A program made the position numbers and the translations under genes. 64,000 nt of DNA from Lyophyllum atratum. Lineage: Eukaryota > Basidiomycota > Agaricomycetes > Agaricales > Lyophyllaceae. The stretch's first letter is position 1, and every line of letters starts with the position of its first letter. Location of the stretch: assembly GCA_014905825.1 (NCBI GenBank), contig JACGCN010000015.1, forward strand, positions 434,001-498,000, written 5' to 3'. Under the pieces are notes generated by a model. That model was not told the DNA's origin. It searched no databases and was given only the letters and a program-made list of their open reading frames with translations. Shown here piece by piece: positions 1 through 11,703 of this stretch.

Positions 1-59
1 AGCATGGTCCCCGTTTCTTGATAAAACTCGGACTTACATTTATCCTATCCTAAAATTAG

Positions 60-1331
60 AACGTGGGACTCTACCTCATCTGTTTCGTCGCACCGCTGTT
101 AATCCAACCCGTTATCAATCTCCTGACGATTCGTTCCTGGTGGGATCTTCATAACAGTTGGTTTCCTCTGACGACTTTATTTAATCTTTCTAACCCACTG
201 TTCCACAGGCACATTGGGCTGTTCGTTCTCTACTATTTTTTTCTCCCTGCTCTTGAACTCACTTGCCACCCTTTAATCACAGTAATACTCGGCCTTGCTC
301 TGACGGGCGCAGTTACACAGTTCACAAAGATCACCGTCGGCCGTCCTCGGCCAGGTATGTCTTTTTGTCTTCCCCAAGAGTACCAACCGGACATAAATCC
401 TTCGTGTAGATGTCCTTGACCGCTGCCAGTTGCCTGAAGGGACAGTGGACCCACCTTTCGGGCTGACCGCCTGGCAACAGTGTACTCAGACCGACGCGGC
501 GATTCTTCGCGATGGTTTCCGGAGCTTCCCTTCCGGTCACTCAAGCTGTAAGTCATCTTCCGCTCTCCACACCCACTCTTACAAGCCGTCCCGTACAGTG
601 TCGTTTGCTGGACTGGGTTTCCTCGCGTTCTACCTCGCAGGCAAGCTACACCTCTTTGATCGTCGTGGCCACGCGGTAAGCTCGTGTTTTGATTTGGGAT
701 ATTTGAAATACTAAAAATAGGTCAATGCGCACAGGGCAAAGCATGGCTGGCTATCGCTCCATTCTCTGGAGCTGCCCTGGTGGCTATTTCGCGTACCATG
801 GATTATCGTCGTAAGTGGACGACGGAGCTATTTTTACTTCTCGATTTTCATGATTGTCAATTTGCGCCACCAGACCATTGGCATGACGTTCTGGTAGGAG
901 GCCTCCTCGGCACGGTCATCTCGTACTTCACCTATCGCCAATACTACCCCAGTCTCGGGTCTGAACTTTCGCATCGCCCATATTCGCCTCGCATACAGCG
1001 CGACGACGGCGAAGTCCTCCCCGTCCACTCACACCGCCCTCCGAGCGCGGACGATCACCATGATTCGTCCGCCCTTCAAGCATATCCTCAATATCCCAAC
1101 CCTTTCCCTGAAACCGCCGCGAACGGTGGTCCTGGGCATGGACATGATTCGGGGGATTACGAGCTGGCAGGGACGGTCCAGCGACCTGACATACCCTTGG
1201 AGCAAGTATGGCAAGACGGGCAGCATCAGCACTCCGTTGCTCGGTCGATGACGCCTGTGCAGCAGTCGCGGTCGGAGATGGGACCGAGCCCTACACCCAT
1301 GACGTATGGACGGCCGAATGCTACTGCTTGA
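60..1331 (+). CDS. PAP2-family lipid phosphate phosphatase (5' partial)
   Basis: Integral membrane phosphatase of the PAP2 superfamily, of the DPP1/LPP1 type that removes phosphate from phosphatidate and diacylglycerol pyrophosphate. All three signature motifs are seen across spliced exons: K-x6-R-P in KITVGRPRP (about 330-351), PSGHSS (about 530-548), and SR-x5-H-x3-D as SRTMDYR joined to HHWHDV over an intron ending near 872. Hydrophobic helices flank the motifs. The tail after about 960 is a Pro/His/Ser-rich cytosolic extension ending with TGA or TAG class stop near 1331. Four introns are visible, and each splices in frame. Position 60 follows an intron acceptor, so exon 1 lies left of the window or in bases 1-30. 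Family assignment is firm; the substrate is inferred. Confidence 0.9.
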
Positions 1332-2346
1332 GCTGCGCTGAGGTGACGAGGCATTCGATATATACCATCCTACCGGCCATCTTACTCACGCACTGGGACA
1401 TCTTTTATTCTTACGATACTGCTTGGACAGTCTTGTGCACGTCTGTTATGACTATGCTTCTTAATTCCGCTTGTTGTTTATTACGAGAGCGACGATTTTG
1501 CTCGATAATGAACGTATTTCCGTTACTCTGATGTTGTGACAGTTTATGCCAAAATTGACGTAGACCCTCAGACTGACATCACGTCAATGTGGGTCCAATT
1601 TTGACGAGCATTACCATCTGTGTTCGTGTTCATGTCTGCTACTCTCTTCTTCGTTGCTTCCCTTGACTGTTGACTGGAGACCAGGGCATCTGGACAGTAC
1701 ACACAGTTCAGGACCTTTGTCAGCTATTCCTTGGTCAGGGGAACTCATCCTGTTCATTCTTTGCTTGAGTTGTCCCCGTCGAAGACCATGACACTGCCGA
1801 TAATTTCCCCGTGAGCATTATCTCTGCCTCTAGAGTACAATTCCCGACCATGATTTGACCACGGTTACTGCCATTATTTACCACAGGGGACTTAGGGACC
1901 TTGCTGCATACCAGAGAGAAGGCATGACCGTTAGCTTGAGTGGTGCCATTGAAGACTACGCCGCTTCCTGTACCTTGGTACGCCGCAGACAGATTTTTTT
2001 ATCATTCTTCTCCGGCCGTCTACCACTCCGAATCTCCATGAGATCCTCCTCCGTCTTCCCTGACTCCAAGCACTCAGGATCTCAGGATACGAGTGCGGAA
2101 TTGGCACCCTGGTGAGCCCACAGGCCCGCCAACACACGAAAGGGTGCAAGAAGTCAGACACAATTCTTCCAGTGACATGAGACAGAGGTGACAATGCGAC
2201 AAGACGATGATTGAGTGACGGGAATGATATATAACATGAGTGTATGTATGAGCGTGTCCACGAGTAGCATAACCAAAGCGAGATATAAATGGGTAAAAAA
2301 CAAGATCGTGATAGCGTTTGTGGACAGTGAATGAAGCTAGTCACCG
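1332..2346. other. Convergent intergenic region, no gene seen
   Basis: Spacer between the 3' ends of the PAP2 gene and the DCN1 gene. Open frames here are short and show no family resemblance or intron logic. It holds the 3' flanks of both genes and the inverted repeat at 1550-1603. Confidence 0.6.
1550..1603. repeat. Nested imperfect inverted repeat
   Basis: The outer arms are CAAAATTG followed by GACCC on the left and GGGTCCAATTTTG on the right. Inside them a second pair, TTGACGT and ACGTCAA, faces the same centre. It could form a hairpin or be a paired bZIP-like site. It lies about 220 bp past the PAP2 stop. Confidence 0.5.
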
Positions 2347-4324
2347 TTAGTACCGTTTGCAGTGAGGATCCTTCTTCCATGACACGAAATCATCGAGGAG
2401 GGTGGGCCACGCCTTCACGACATAGATTAGTAGGAGTACGAAGAGAGGCGGAACGAACGCACCCCATCGCCTTCATAGTCACTGAGGTTTGGGTTTACCG
2501 ATTCACAGAATTCCAACATCTAAACGGGAGACAGTAAGATGGTGACGAAGCGCCGTGTGAATAGGATGGAACAAACCATATGCCACAGGTCCTTGTTGGC
2601 TGCTTTATATGTTGTGGGTTTGGACTATTACAACAGATCAATAACAGGATATCAAAGATAGATGTCGAGTACGCACAGTGATGAATTCGATAACCTCGGT
2701 CATTAGAGGGTATTGGGGAACAAGTAGAACGGACCACAACGCCGTCGCGGTCTGTCGTACATAGCGTACGTCAGATCAATGTCGAGCAAGTCAAGTCGTT
2801 GTTTGTCACGAACCTCCATCTCAATATTCCTCGATTGCCTAAAGCCCCACGTTCAAAAGTGGCACAGGCCAGAGTTTAAGTAGACTTACTCAGGCTTGGC
2901 GAATCCGAAACAGAAAGTGTAGAGTTTGCGAAACGACTGCTTCTTGTCGGCGGAATACTTCCAGTACACGGTCTTGTCATAAGCCTCCTTCTTCGACTTC
3001 TCTGGAGCTGCATTGTTATAAACCAGCAGACTCTCTAGGTCACGCACAGCCAGCGAGAGGGCATACAAATTCGAAATCCTGGGACACGGCGATACATATC
3101 AGTATGTATTGCGGTACGGAGTAGGTAGCCAACGTACTGGAGAGATTCCGTGCCTTTCCGCCACTCATCCCGCGTTACCGTTCCCATCTCCTTTGCTCCA
3201 AGCTGCCAAGAAAGAATAAGAGGTGCGGCGCCCTCGAGAGGTATCTTTGCATCCATGCACAGCTTTTCATACCCTTCGGGTCCGATGACGCTGGGGTCGT
3301 CACTGTCCGCATATGACTTGAAGAGGGCGAGGGAGCGTGCTGCAGAATATGTTTCCCTCGAGCCCGGAGGAGGAGAGACGTCTTTCGTCGGTGCTGATGA
3401 AAGCGGAGGCAGTTCGTTAGTCGTGCTTGGGGTCAGAACCTGCAATAGCAAAGACAAGGAATAAGAACAGGCGGGTTTCACGCAAAAAGCAGAAACGTGC
3501 TTCAGGGATGGTCTTACGAGCAATTACGTCGTCGTCACTGTGCACGCGTTTTACTTGGTCAGAAGAGCAACAGAAAAACGACCAAAAATGCATGAGCGTT
3601 GCATCCAAGAGCCTACAGCGGCGTCCTGAGAAATAGCGTCGCGAGAGGTGGAAAGGAACGGGGAGGTGAAGGTGAGATATGCGGGGCTGACACTCACGAG
3701 GATTTGGCTGCACCGCTTTTCTGTGACTGAGATCAGCCGCACGTTAAACCTGGAACAGAGATGCTTACCTCAGCAGCCCTTTTTTGGTGGGTGGCCAAGA
3801 TGTATGCAAGAGGGATTGGCAAAATTAGAAGCGCAAAGGATAAAAGAACAGAAAGGGGAGGAAAATTAGATAGAGAAGTTTACGATGATTTTTCCAAACT
3901 GACTTGGAGGACGATGTGGCGGCCCCTTTCGCGGGTTTCGTACTTTTGCTTGCTGCCGTGGACTTCGTGGTGGACTTTGTGGTCGTCTTCGTAGTCCTCG
4001 CTTTTTTTGCGGGGGGAGCTTCAGTCGCCTATATGCGCGCAAGAATAGTAGGAGCGTGATAGGAAGGAGCATGTCAAAGAGAAGAGTATGCCTAAACACG
4101 TGGCCAACGCACAATCTGGTCCTCTACGTCCTTATTTTTCTTCGTGGTTGACTTTTTCCCCGATGCCGCTGCGGTGGTCGAGTTTGCCAGACGTGAAGAA
4201 CCTCGGGTTGCTCGCGTCGATGAGGCGGCTTCGGCCTCAGGATCAGTGGCGTGTTTGCGCTGTGCTCCGCACTGTATTAGAACCTCTCATACCCATGTAA
4301 GACGGGCATCACCTTGGGCGGCAT
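2347..4324 (-). CDS. DCN1: DCN1-like protein, cullin neddylation scaffold
   Basis: DCN1 family proteins bind cullins and the NEDD8 E2 enzyme and promote cullin neddylation, which activates SCF-type ubiquitin ligases. The start MPPK splices to RKHATDPEAEAASS and leads a basic Ser/Thr/Lys tail rich in KST repeats. A UBA-like helix pair follows (RLISVTEK, then RLLDATLMHFW). The cullin-binding PONY domain is spread over several exons: YEKLCMDAKIPLEG, ALSLAVRDLESLLVY, SRNIEM-ETATALWSVLL, PLMTEVIEFIT, NKDLWHM, MLEFCESVNPNLSDYEGDG and a final WPTLLDDFVSW ending in TAA at 2347. At least nine exons; junctions in the UBA part are uncertain. The start is set by MPPK, typical of fungal nuclear proteins. 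It is divergent from CIA2 with 153 bp between starts. Confidence 0.87.
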
Positions 4325-4477
4325 ATTCGTGGGGACAAGGGAGAAGACGATGGATGTCCGGGTGAGGGTGCAGACAAATTGCGTTTGAGGCGACGCGACT
4401 CGCCTCCGAAGTACTCGCGTGACTTGTGACATCTTGAGATCACTCCATCGGCCCGCCAGTTCCTCATCCGACCAGTC
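4325..4477. promoter_or_regulatory. Bidirectional promoter DCN1/CIA2
   Basis: Only 153 bp separate the two divergent start codons, so both promoters must share or overlap this stretch unless they extend into the coding parts. I see no clear TATA box. Confidence 0.4.
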
Positions 4478-5168
4478 ATGCCAGGAGAAATCTTCAATCC
4501 GAACCCTACGATATTCTCTACAAAACCGACTGCTAGAAAGTCGGATCTGCTCAATCAGTCTCTGTGGATCAACGAGAAGGTTGTACAGGAGGATAACCCT
4601 GACGAGCCGGACCCCATCGACCAAGATGAAATATTCGGTGTGTTTATAATCATATCGCCCTACCTCCATTCTGGACACTTAGACTGTTATTGTAGATCTG
4701 ATCAGGTCAATCGATGACCCAGAGCACCCCAACACGCTAGAGGAGCTTCGAGTTGTTTCGGCACCTCAAGTAAACGTGAAGGGAAACCATGTATTGGTCG
4801 AATTCACCCCGACTATACCGCACTGCGGCATGTCGACTCTTATCGGTGCGTACGCACATGACCTTGCTACGCTTACTCTGAGCATCAATCATAGGGCTCT
4901 CCTATCCGTGTTCGTCTCCTCCGGAGTCTTCCCGATCGTTACAAAGTGGATATCCTCCTGAAACCAGGCTCGCACCAGAGCGAACTAGCGGGTATGCATA
5001 TCCCGTAATTCCAATGAAGCTCATCCCTTATCTTTGTCCGATTACTCGTAGTGAATAAGCAGCTTAACGACAAGGAACGCTGTCGCCGCTGCTCTGGAGA
5101 ATCAGGCTCTTCTGGACACCGTCGAACAATGCCTCGCAGGTGCAGGGCGACGAGGTCACCTAGAGTAA
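4478..5168 (+). CDS. CIA2: CIA2/MIP18-family cytosolic Fe-S targeting factor
   Basis: CIA2 (MIP18/FAM96) belongs to the CIA targeting complex with CIA1 and MET18. It hands [4Fe-4S] clusters to cytosolic and nuclear apoproteins such as DNA polymerases and helicases. Four exons are seen: 4478-4637, 4696-4845, 4895-4991 and 5052-5168. Family landmarks are DLIRSIDDPEHPNTLEEL, the cysteine motif PHCGMSTLIG, RVRLLRSLPDRYKVDI and VNKQLNDKER, then VAAALENQALLDTVEQCL. The frame is broken twice by one extra base, near 4903 (after GLS) and near 5080 (after DKER). Because the protein is normally essential and both flanks still match the family, I read these as likely sequence errors. Start ATG opens a short Pro/Asn-rich leader. 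Confidence 0.88.
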
Positions 5169-6134
5169 TCAAGCTTACGGAATCACCTGATTGGTTGTAC
5201 GCACGTATGTATCTATAGCATGTACTTATTCTCTTGTTTAGCCATGATGCTCGATAGGATTGTACCACTGTATTCCTACCAACCCGGGCATTCGTCTCCG
5301 CCGATCTATGTCGCAGGCCCTTGATCACTTGGTCACGGCCCTCCTCTCAGTCTCTATTTTGACGCGCTGTTGCGCTTGGAACACGCGCCTGAGATCCGAT
5401 AGTTGGGAAAGTGAAACTTCCTGCTTAGCGACTCAGAGGTTCCAGCCAACTTCCAGGCCTTGGATTTGTCTCCCCATGCCAATGAAGCCCAGAATAATCG
5501 CGAGAATCACGCGAGTACACGCACCATGAACCGAGGACGCGGATCGCGCACGATCCTCCTGTCCCGGACTTTACTCCCCTGCGGAAATATTCGTGGTGGA
5601 GACGAAATCTTTCATTTCCAATCTTTCGTTCTCAACCGTGCAGCATGACGATTTTTTTTTCATCTCGGAGGTTATACCGGAACAAGTCAAACCGGAAACT
5701 ATAAGATACCTACCCGCGCCTTGTGCATGTCTACCGAGGACCAGGGCCATGACGACGGTTCATAAGTGGTATTTTAGTGAGGAGAGATCATCCCGTTTCA
5801 GGTCTTCGGTTCTCAATGAGTAACATGGCTGTGATGAAATATGTGAGATCGAGGGAACGTAGGTATGCTACAGATAATTAGATTCGGGGAGAATAGTGAC
5901 TATGCGGAGCTAGAAGCTCCAGACTAGGGCTACAGAGTGGGAGTCGTTGGCAAGAATGAATGAAACAGTGCAAATAGTATGTGTGTGCGTGTGCGTGGTT
6001 GAGAGTTGAGAGACTAGCCGATTGTGAGTATGAGTGGTATGGTGATACAGTGAGCGAAACCGAAAATATGGAAGAACAGAACCCCAAAAGAAACTAGAAA
6101 CCCAGGGAGATACCCGTAATCGGCTCCTGAAGGC
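5169..6134. other. Convergent intergenic region, no gene seen
   Basis: Between the CIA2 3' end and the 3' end of the DUF7330 gene. Frames on both strands are short and unlike any family I know. Nothing supported beyond untranslated flanks. Confidence 0.55.
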
Positions 6135-6898
6135 TCAGTCCTCTAGCAAAAAGTCCCAATCGATCGCTGTCTCGGGCGCCTTCCGCGCGCACCCAAACAT
6201 GCGTTTCAGCGCCTCGCGCTGTGTATTCTCTGGTGCCTGCGTTTGGATGTCCCACATGCGGAAGGTGACGCGTCCCTTCGTGGCCACAACAACATCATCC
6301 TCGTCACTCATGTCCTCGTATTCGGGCTCGTTTAAGCGCGCATTTTGGAGGATACGGTTGGTGAAGCCTGCGGAGAAGCAGGCTTTGCCTGTATGGTGGA
6401 TCTGGCCCTTGAAGTCGGAGGGTAGCCAGACGGTGATATCTGATGTGCCCGCTTGGACTTCAAGGTAGAATCTGGAGCGGGGATAGAGTCGGCACTAGGA
6501 AAAATGGTGTGAGTCGGAGGGAACGATTAATGCGGACGGACTGGATACTCACAACTTTCACTTTGATGGGGGCATTGTCGCTCCCTATGAACATGCTCAT
6601 TCGATGATCGACGGGCTGATGCCGCGCACGGTAGTGTGGTAGTGTCAACGACAGGTCTATGGGATAGTTGGGTATGTCGAGCTGGAAGTCGAAGTCCTCG
6701 CAAGGTTGGTATTTCACTTTATGTGATCCTCGGGCAGAGGAAGGGTCGACCTGGAGAACGGAACATAGTAAGTATTTGCATGGGAATTCAGCCGAGATGT
6801 GGACGCACCAGGAGTTTCTCCTTATCGTACGAGTATTGAGATGAGTACTGAGAAGGAAAGGATGAGGAGTCTGTATTTTCATAGTTGACTGAATACAT
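6135..6898 (-). CDS. DUF7330-domain protein
   Basis: Basidiomycete family of unknown function; I assign DUF7330 from memory of the pattern. The N-terminus MYSVNYENTD runs into SYDKEKLL, then VDPSSARGSHK. The body has a beta-rich repeat with FQLDIPNYPIDLSLTLPHY. The diagnostic part is FYLEVQAGTSDITVWLPSDF followed by GQIHHTGKACFSAGF, RILQNARLNE, an acidic stretch MSDEDDVVV, GRVTFRMWDIQTQ and a C-terminal IDWDFLLED before TGA at 6135. Two introns are visible (near 6493-6551 and 6750-6810). No signal peptide or membrane segment in this model. The ATG at 6898 is the first in frame; an upstream exon is possible. Its neighbour at 7380-8144 looks related. Confidence 0.72.
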
Positions 6899-7379
6899 AC
6901 GATTGAATGGTCGGTGGACATTATGATACAGTCGTTAGAGATGGAAATCTAGTAGAGAGAGGGAAAACTTCGTCTAATGCATGGTTGAGAGGCAGCCGGG
7001 TTTATTAATGCGACCAATCCCAATTGGGGACAAGACCCATGTCCGCCACGTGCAGTACAACGATTTCCTTTTCCGGGTGCCATCATGATCAACCTCTTGT
7101 TCCCCTCTTGGAAGAACAATTGGCGTTCTATTGACCTGCCATGCCGTCCTCGCGCAGAGAACAATTACAAGCAAGATCCCTACTGCAGTACAATGCCCTC
7201 TGCGCATACCTCCCACTCACGCCGCCCCGAATAGCAGCACATTGTGCCCGTTTCCGAAGCAGACGTTCTCCACGGAACGTGCAACCTGTCTGTGGGCTCG
7301 CACTACTCGGTACCTGTGACCTACGCTCGCAGGCACTGCGGCACAGGTCTTTTGTTCTACGTCATCGCAGTGCTCTTAA
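6899..7379. other. Gap between two DUF7330-type genes
   Basis: Holds a short minus-strand frame (about 6974-7216) beginning MRRGHCTAVGILLVIVLC, a hydrophobic run that could be a membrane or signal segment. It does not continue into a recognisable protein. It may be chance, or a misplaced piece of either neighbour. Confidence 0.35.
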
Positions 7380-8144
7380 CTAGCGCCTCAGGCGATGCAT
7401 TCTATTTCCGCTGCCATCCGATCTGTCATGACCGAAACCGTCAACAAACCACACGGCTCGTGGCGGGCTGAGGCTCTCCTCGTCCATGAGCCTGATCTCG
7501 ACGCCTCCAGGCACGTGGATATGTACTTCGTCCTCGTCTCCCCCAATATCCGTCACGTTGATGCGGATCTCACCCCGCCTGATCCCGCATTGCACCTCTG
7601 CGCTGTACCTAATGCGCTCTTCGCTACAGCCCTCCACGCTAATGGCCCCCTGGAAGTGCGCCGGCAACAGAATATCTGCGTTCTCTGCACACGAGGTGAC
7701 GTAGAGCTGGAAGAAATGGTTCTCGGCGCCAGGGAGCTTGACCTGAAAATACAACAACACAGCATCAATAGCGGCATCCGGTGCGGTGAGTATAAGGAAT
7801 GTAGTATGCTTTCAACTAACGGCAGTACTCACAATTTCGGTGGTGACAGATCCGAATCGGCTGAAAAGGTCGACAACGGACTTTCTGCATGGGGAGGTAC
7901 CACTTGGCCAAGGAGATAATAGCAAGACCCTAACGTTAATGTCCTCATCCAATGTCTCCTTGCGCAATATTGATTTTCCGATCTTTCTGGAACTGACCAA
8001 CTTGACTAGGCAGCAGTTGTTCTGTCTTACTTTTGTCCGCCTGACGCCCTGTGTTCAGGATCAGCCTACAACAGTTCTCCCATTCGAACAAGATGCGACT
8101 TACTGGGATGCTTTTGGCTTTCTCTCCGCTCGGGATCCTTGCAT
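7380..8144 (-). CDS. Probable DUF7330-type protein, second copy
   Basis: The clearest exon (about 7380-7745) reads VKLPGAENHFFQLYVTSCAE, ADILLPAHFQGAISVEG, then EVQCGIRRGEIRINVTD and VHIHVPGGVEIRLMDEE. That order of strands matches the WLPSDF...SAGF...VTFRMWD layout of the gene at 6135-6898, although the key WLPSDF is replaced by LLPAHF. An upstream exon gives SVVDLFSRFGSVTTEI. The N-terminal exons are not resolved; an ATG at 8144 (MQGSRAERKPKAS) is a candidate start. The C-terminus lacks the WDFLL ending of its neighbour. It could be a diverged paralogue or a decaying copy. Confidence 0.5.
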
Positions 8145-8572
8145 GGCTTGTTAGGAGCTTAGATTGTCCTTCACCAGCTGGACTCGTGATAGTCAGATGC
8201 TTTGTCGTCTCCCACAGCAGGAACCCTTACGGAAGAGCGCGATGATTCGATATACATAGCGAAGGTCGACTTCGGTTATAGCGCCTGCTCTTGGGTGGAT
8301 TGTTACTTATATAGCACAGATAAACTCATGAAGCCGATGGCCATGGGGCCAGAATGACCACGTTGATGAAGGGGAAAGAAAGGGCAATGTCTTTCACCGC
8401 AAGTCGCGCCTCGGGGTCGACCGACTGATTGTCCAGATGACATTCGTTCCTTTGTCTACATTATGGGAACTCCGCAAGCGGATCCGGAAGAAAATTATGA
8501 CCCCATCCAAATGTAACATATACGGTGCAGATGTCTGATGTACAACAACTAAAAATTGGGTAAGTTAAGCTT
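8145..8572. other. Intergenic, no gene seen
   Basis: Upstream flank of the second DUF7330-type gene and 3' flank of RAD18. No supported feature. Confidence 0.5.
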
Positions 8573-10178
8573 TCAAGTCCTTTGGGCCTGAACCATTTCT
8601 CGCTCCTCCTCAGAATCCACTACAATCACATCCTCTTCACGCGCAGCGCGGTGTTGCTCCGGCCGTGACTTTTCTTGGAGCTTATCATCCGACAAATGAA
8701 TCGTGATATCACTATTGCTCCTTTCAGTCAAAAGCGACCGTTCGGCCTTCGTCACCGTTGAAACTCCTTTGTCGCCTCGAGGCCTCGCAGCATCAACAAG
8801 TTGCGCAAATTCATCTTTATGGCGTTTCTGTGGGCAGGTGGACATGAAAATCGATTTGCCTGGGATAGGGAGATATTATAGGGGGTCGTACCTCATGCGC
8901 AACGGTGTCGTCGACCGTCGTCTTTTTCTTCTTCGACTTTTCGTCTTCCCACTTTTTCAGCTCCTTCCTGAGTTCTGGCTTCGACCTGCGGTTCTTTGAC
9001 CGGTCGAGGTTCGCGTTATATATCATTACCCAGCTAACATATGAATTCATGTCAGAACCCCGTATGTTACGAAAGCATAGTTGGAGGATACGCACCGCTG
9101 ATGCCGATGTATCCATTGGTTTCGGTCGCCAGTAGTCGGCAAACCATGTTCCACCAACATCTCTTTCAACTGCTTATCCTTCAATGTTGCATACGATGCT
9201 TTCGGAAGGGCAAAGTTGACTTCATCATCACTAGTATCCCTGTATACATCGTCAATCAACAGTAGCTTCAAAGCAACTAGTCAGGACATCGCACATACTT
9301 TTGCTTGCCTTTATGGGGCCTTGCCATAAGCTTCTCCCAGTCAGATTTCGTGGACCGAGCCGAAGCAGGCGGTGGATCTTTGCAGCCTTTGTCCATGTGT
9401 AGGTTGATGGTCTTGTATTTTACACGTTTATTACACAAGGGGCAGTCCACTAGATCGTCAGCTGCGGAGATATGGGGTATCAGTAGTCTGTTGGATGATT
9501 ATGGGGTTGTACATACGGCCTGGATTCTGATTACCGTCGGTGGGCTCGGGCATTTCGTCCTCATCCGCGTCAGAGGTTGGTATCGTAGCGCCGAACAAAT
9601 CTGACGAGATTTGTGGAAGTCTTCTGGGTTTAGACGGTGATGCAAGGACGCTAGCATCCCTACTCGTTGATGCGCTACTTTGGTTTCCAGTGTCAGGCGT
9701 GATTTTGCGTTTCTTGGCTTTAGGAGTGCTCGGGGTCGTTGAATCGCGTTGCCGTTCATCTTCTTTCGACAGATTCAGCATATATGGTCTGTAACAGTTC
9801 AACGCGAGTGGCATGGGTTGAAAATCCTTACAACATACCTAGAGAGCTTCCAAGCAGATACCACCTCTTCCACTACGGGATTGGGCCTTAAATGGCCCTC
9901 CATGGCTGTCTTCCGACATGCAGGACACTCTTGCTTCTCAGCCAAGGAAGCCCTGATGCACTATTCTGTTCGTCAGTTGTTTCCGAGAAAGAATATAGCG
10001 ATTCAATTCCTACATATGAGCAGAAGCAGTGCCCACAGTTGAGTGTCACTGGTGCGTCGTAGAGCTCCCCACAGATGTCGCATCGTAGGGAGCCGTCAAG
10101 TGTCCGGAGCCCTGGAGCGATACCGAGAGGCGGAAAGTCAGTCGGGTCAGGTACATTGGCAGAAAGCAAGGTATTCAT
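8573..10178 (-). CDS. RAD18: RAD18-type postreplication repair E3 ubiquitin ligase
   Basis: RAD18 with the E2 RAD6 monoubiquitinates PCNA at stalled forks and opens translesion synthesis. Domains in order: a C3HC4 RING (CDICGELYDAPVTLNCGHCFC, intron, then CIRASLAEKQECPACRK), a UBZ4 C2HC finger (CPLCNKRVKYKTINLHMDKGC), a SAP domain (YATLKDKQLKEMLVEHGLP), a basic Lys-rich helix (KKKKTTVDD) and an acidic tail with VIVVDSEEEREM that resembles a SUMO-interacting motif. The order matches fungal RAD18. The start MNTLLSANVPDPTDFPPL at 10178 is chosen because the family begins shortly before the D-P-[ST]-D-F-P motif; an upstream in-frame ATG at 10274 is possible. About seven exons, with no frame break noticed. 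Confidence 0.92.
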
Positions 10179-11665
10179 CCCCAATGTCGTGTGCTTGCGA
10201 TTTGAAGAAGTGACAACTTTGCCAGGACACGCTCCATCACAAGCGTCAACAAACGCGTCGACCATCGCGGTCACCTCACATGTCGATAATGCATGAGCTC
10301 GTCACGTCACGCTAAACGAAGAAACGACAGGAAACAACCCGGCGAGTCGCTAGTCTCTCCTAGACAGACACAATCAGTGGTTCCTCCGTTCTTTAGCGAG
10401 TCGCTCGCCGCCGCTAGCGTTGAGCAGTCGTACACTTTCTTCATTCCCTCCTTCACCCGTTCAAGCTTCAAACTCCAAACTCCAAGCCTGCAGGCGTGGA
10501 CTATTAGGAGCAAATGATAGACTTCAATCTCAGCACTTGACTGAGCGGATTTTGACATCTGATAACACCAGTGACCACATTGTAGAGATGGCATTTCTAC
10601 GTTACAGTGGGGCCTATGCCCAGCCCCAAATCTCCACTCCTTTGGGTTGCTATAAAGCCTATCGAGCCTTATTAGCCCTCCCGACACCACTATATACCTA
10701 ACGAGCGTACTTCGCCATTAGGCTGAACATCCTTTTGCCGCGCTCTATAACGGCAGCAGTGTCTATCAACCTTCCGCCACCCGCGTCCACGCAATTTCTA
10801 GCCAGACCGATGCCTGGGCTGCAGCTTCGTAAACGCACGATACGGCCGGCTCGTCGATTCCTTGAGTAGAAGATCATATGCCTTCGACGGCTCCGCAGCG
10901 GACCACTCATTTTTCCCGAGGATAAATGTCGGTCACAGCAATTCAACTCGTTTCTTCCGTTTGCACCTGTACAGAAGCAAAGTACCGCCTGCCAGATGAT
11001 CCCTTGGCATCTCTTCCATTTCTCCTTCCGAACAGAAGGACCGACAAATAGAGTGAAGGGTTGTCTCTTTCTTCTCGAGCTTCGAGGAGTGACTGGTTCG
11101 TTTTAACTTTGATCGGGTACCACTTCTGGATGATTTGCTACCTCGATTAAAGGACTTTGGATGAGTTGAGAGAACGTGTGAGTATGTCTACAAGTTTCCA
11201 AAGCCTATATATATAATGCTGAAGTCGTCTTCCCATTACTCTAGTTTTCTAGAACCAACCTAGGCGCCTGACTACTCTCACTAGCTCACGAAGTTAATAT
11301 TCAGCTCGAGCTTCGCAGTCCGCGAAGTGGATGATTCCCAATCACCGAAAGTCAAGTATCGTCCTCGCCAAGCCTCACCACGGACAATTGCAGTTTGGAA
11401 GCCAAGACATGTACCACGGCCTTTTACGAGTCACGCGGATACTTCGCTCAGCCTAAGCTACCTTCGAAACTGCCACCAGGTTTTCGGAAATATGCCATCT
11501 CATGTTTGACTCTGCAGCGTAACTGCGCCGTTCGCGGTCCATGACGGCCCGTTTTAGCCTCCACTGGTAGCTCCTCAAGGCTAGAGACTCGTAACCGTAC
11601 CATTCCGGACCCCGTAAGCTTGAATTGGAGGTGAGGACAAACTAACTTTACCACTCGCGATCCTA

Positions 11666-11703
11666 CCCCCCCCCCCTCCCCCCCCCCCCCCCCCCGGCCC
11701 CCC
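11666..11703. repeat. Poly-C / poly-G tract
   Basis: Runs of 11 C, a single T, 18 C, GG and 6 C. On the minus strand this is a run of G blocks able to form a G-quadruplex. It lies about 440 bp upstream of the xylanase start. Its length is probably unreliable in the assembly. Confidence 0.85.

Noticed and set aside
10307..10690. 127-codon minus-strand open frame
   Set aside because: Composition looks random and no motif is present; lies in the divergent RAD18/xylanase spacer.
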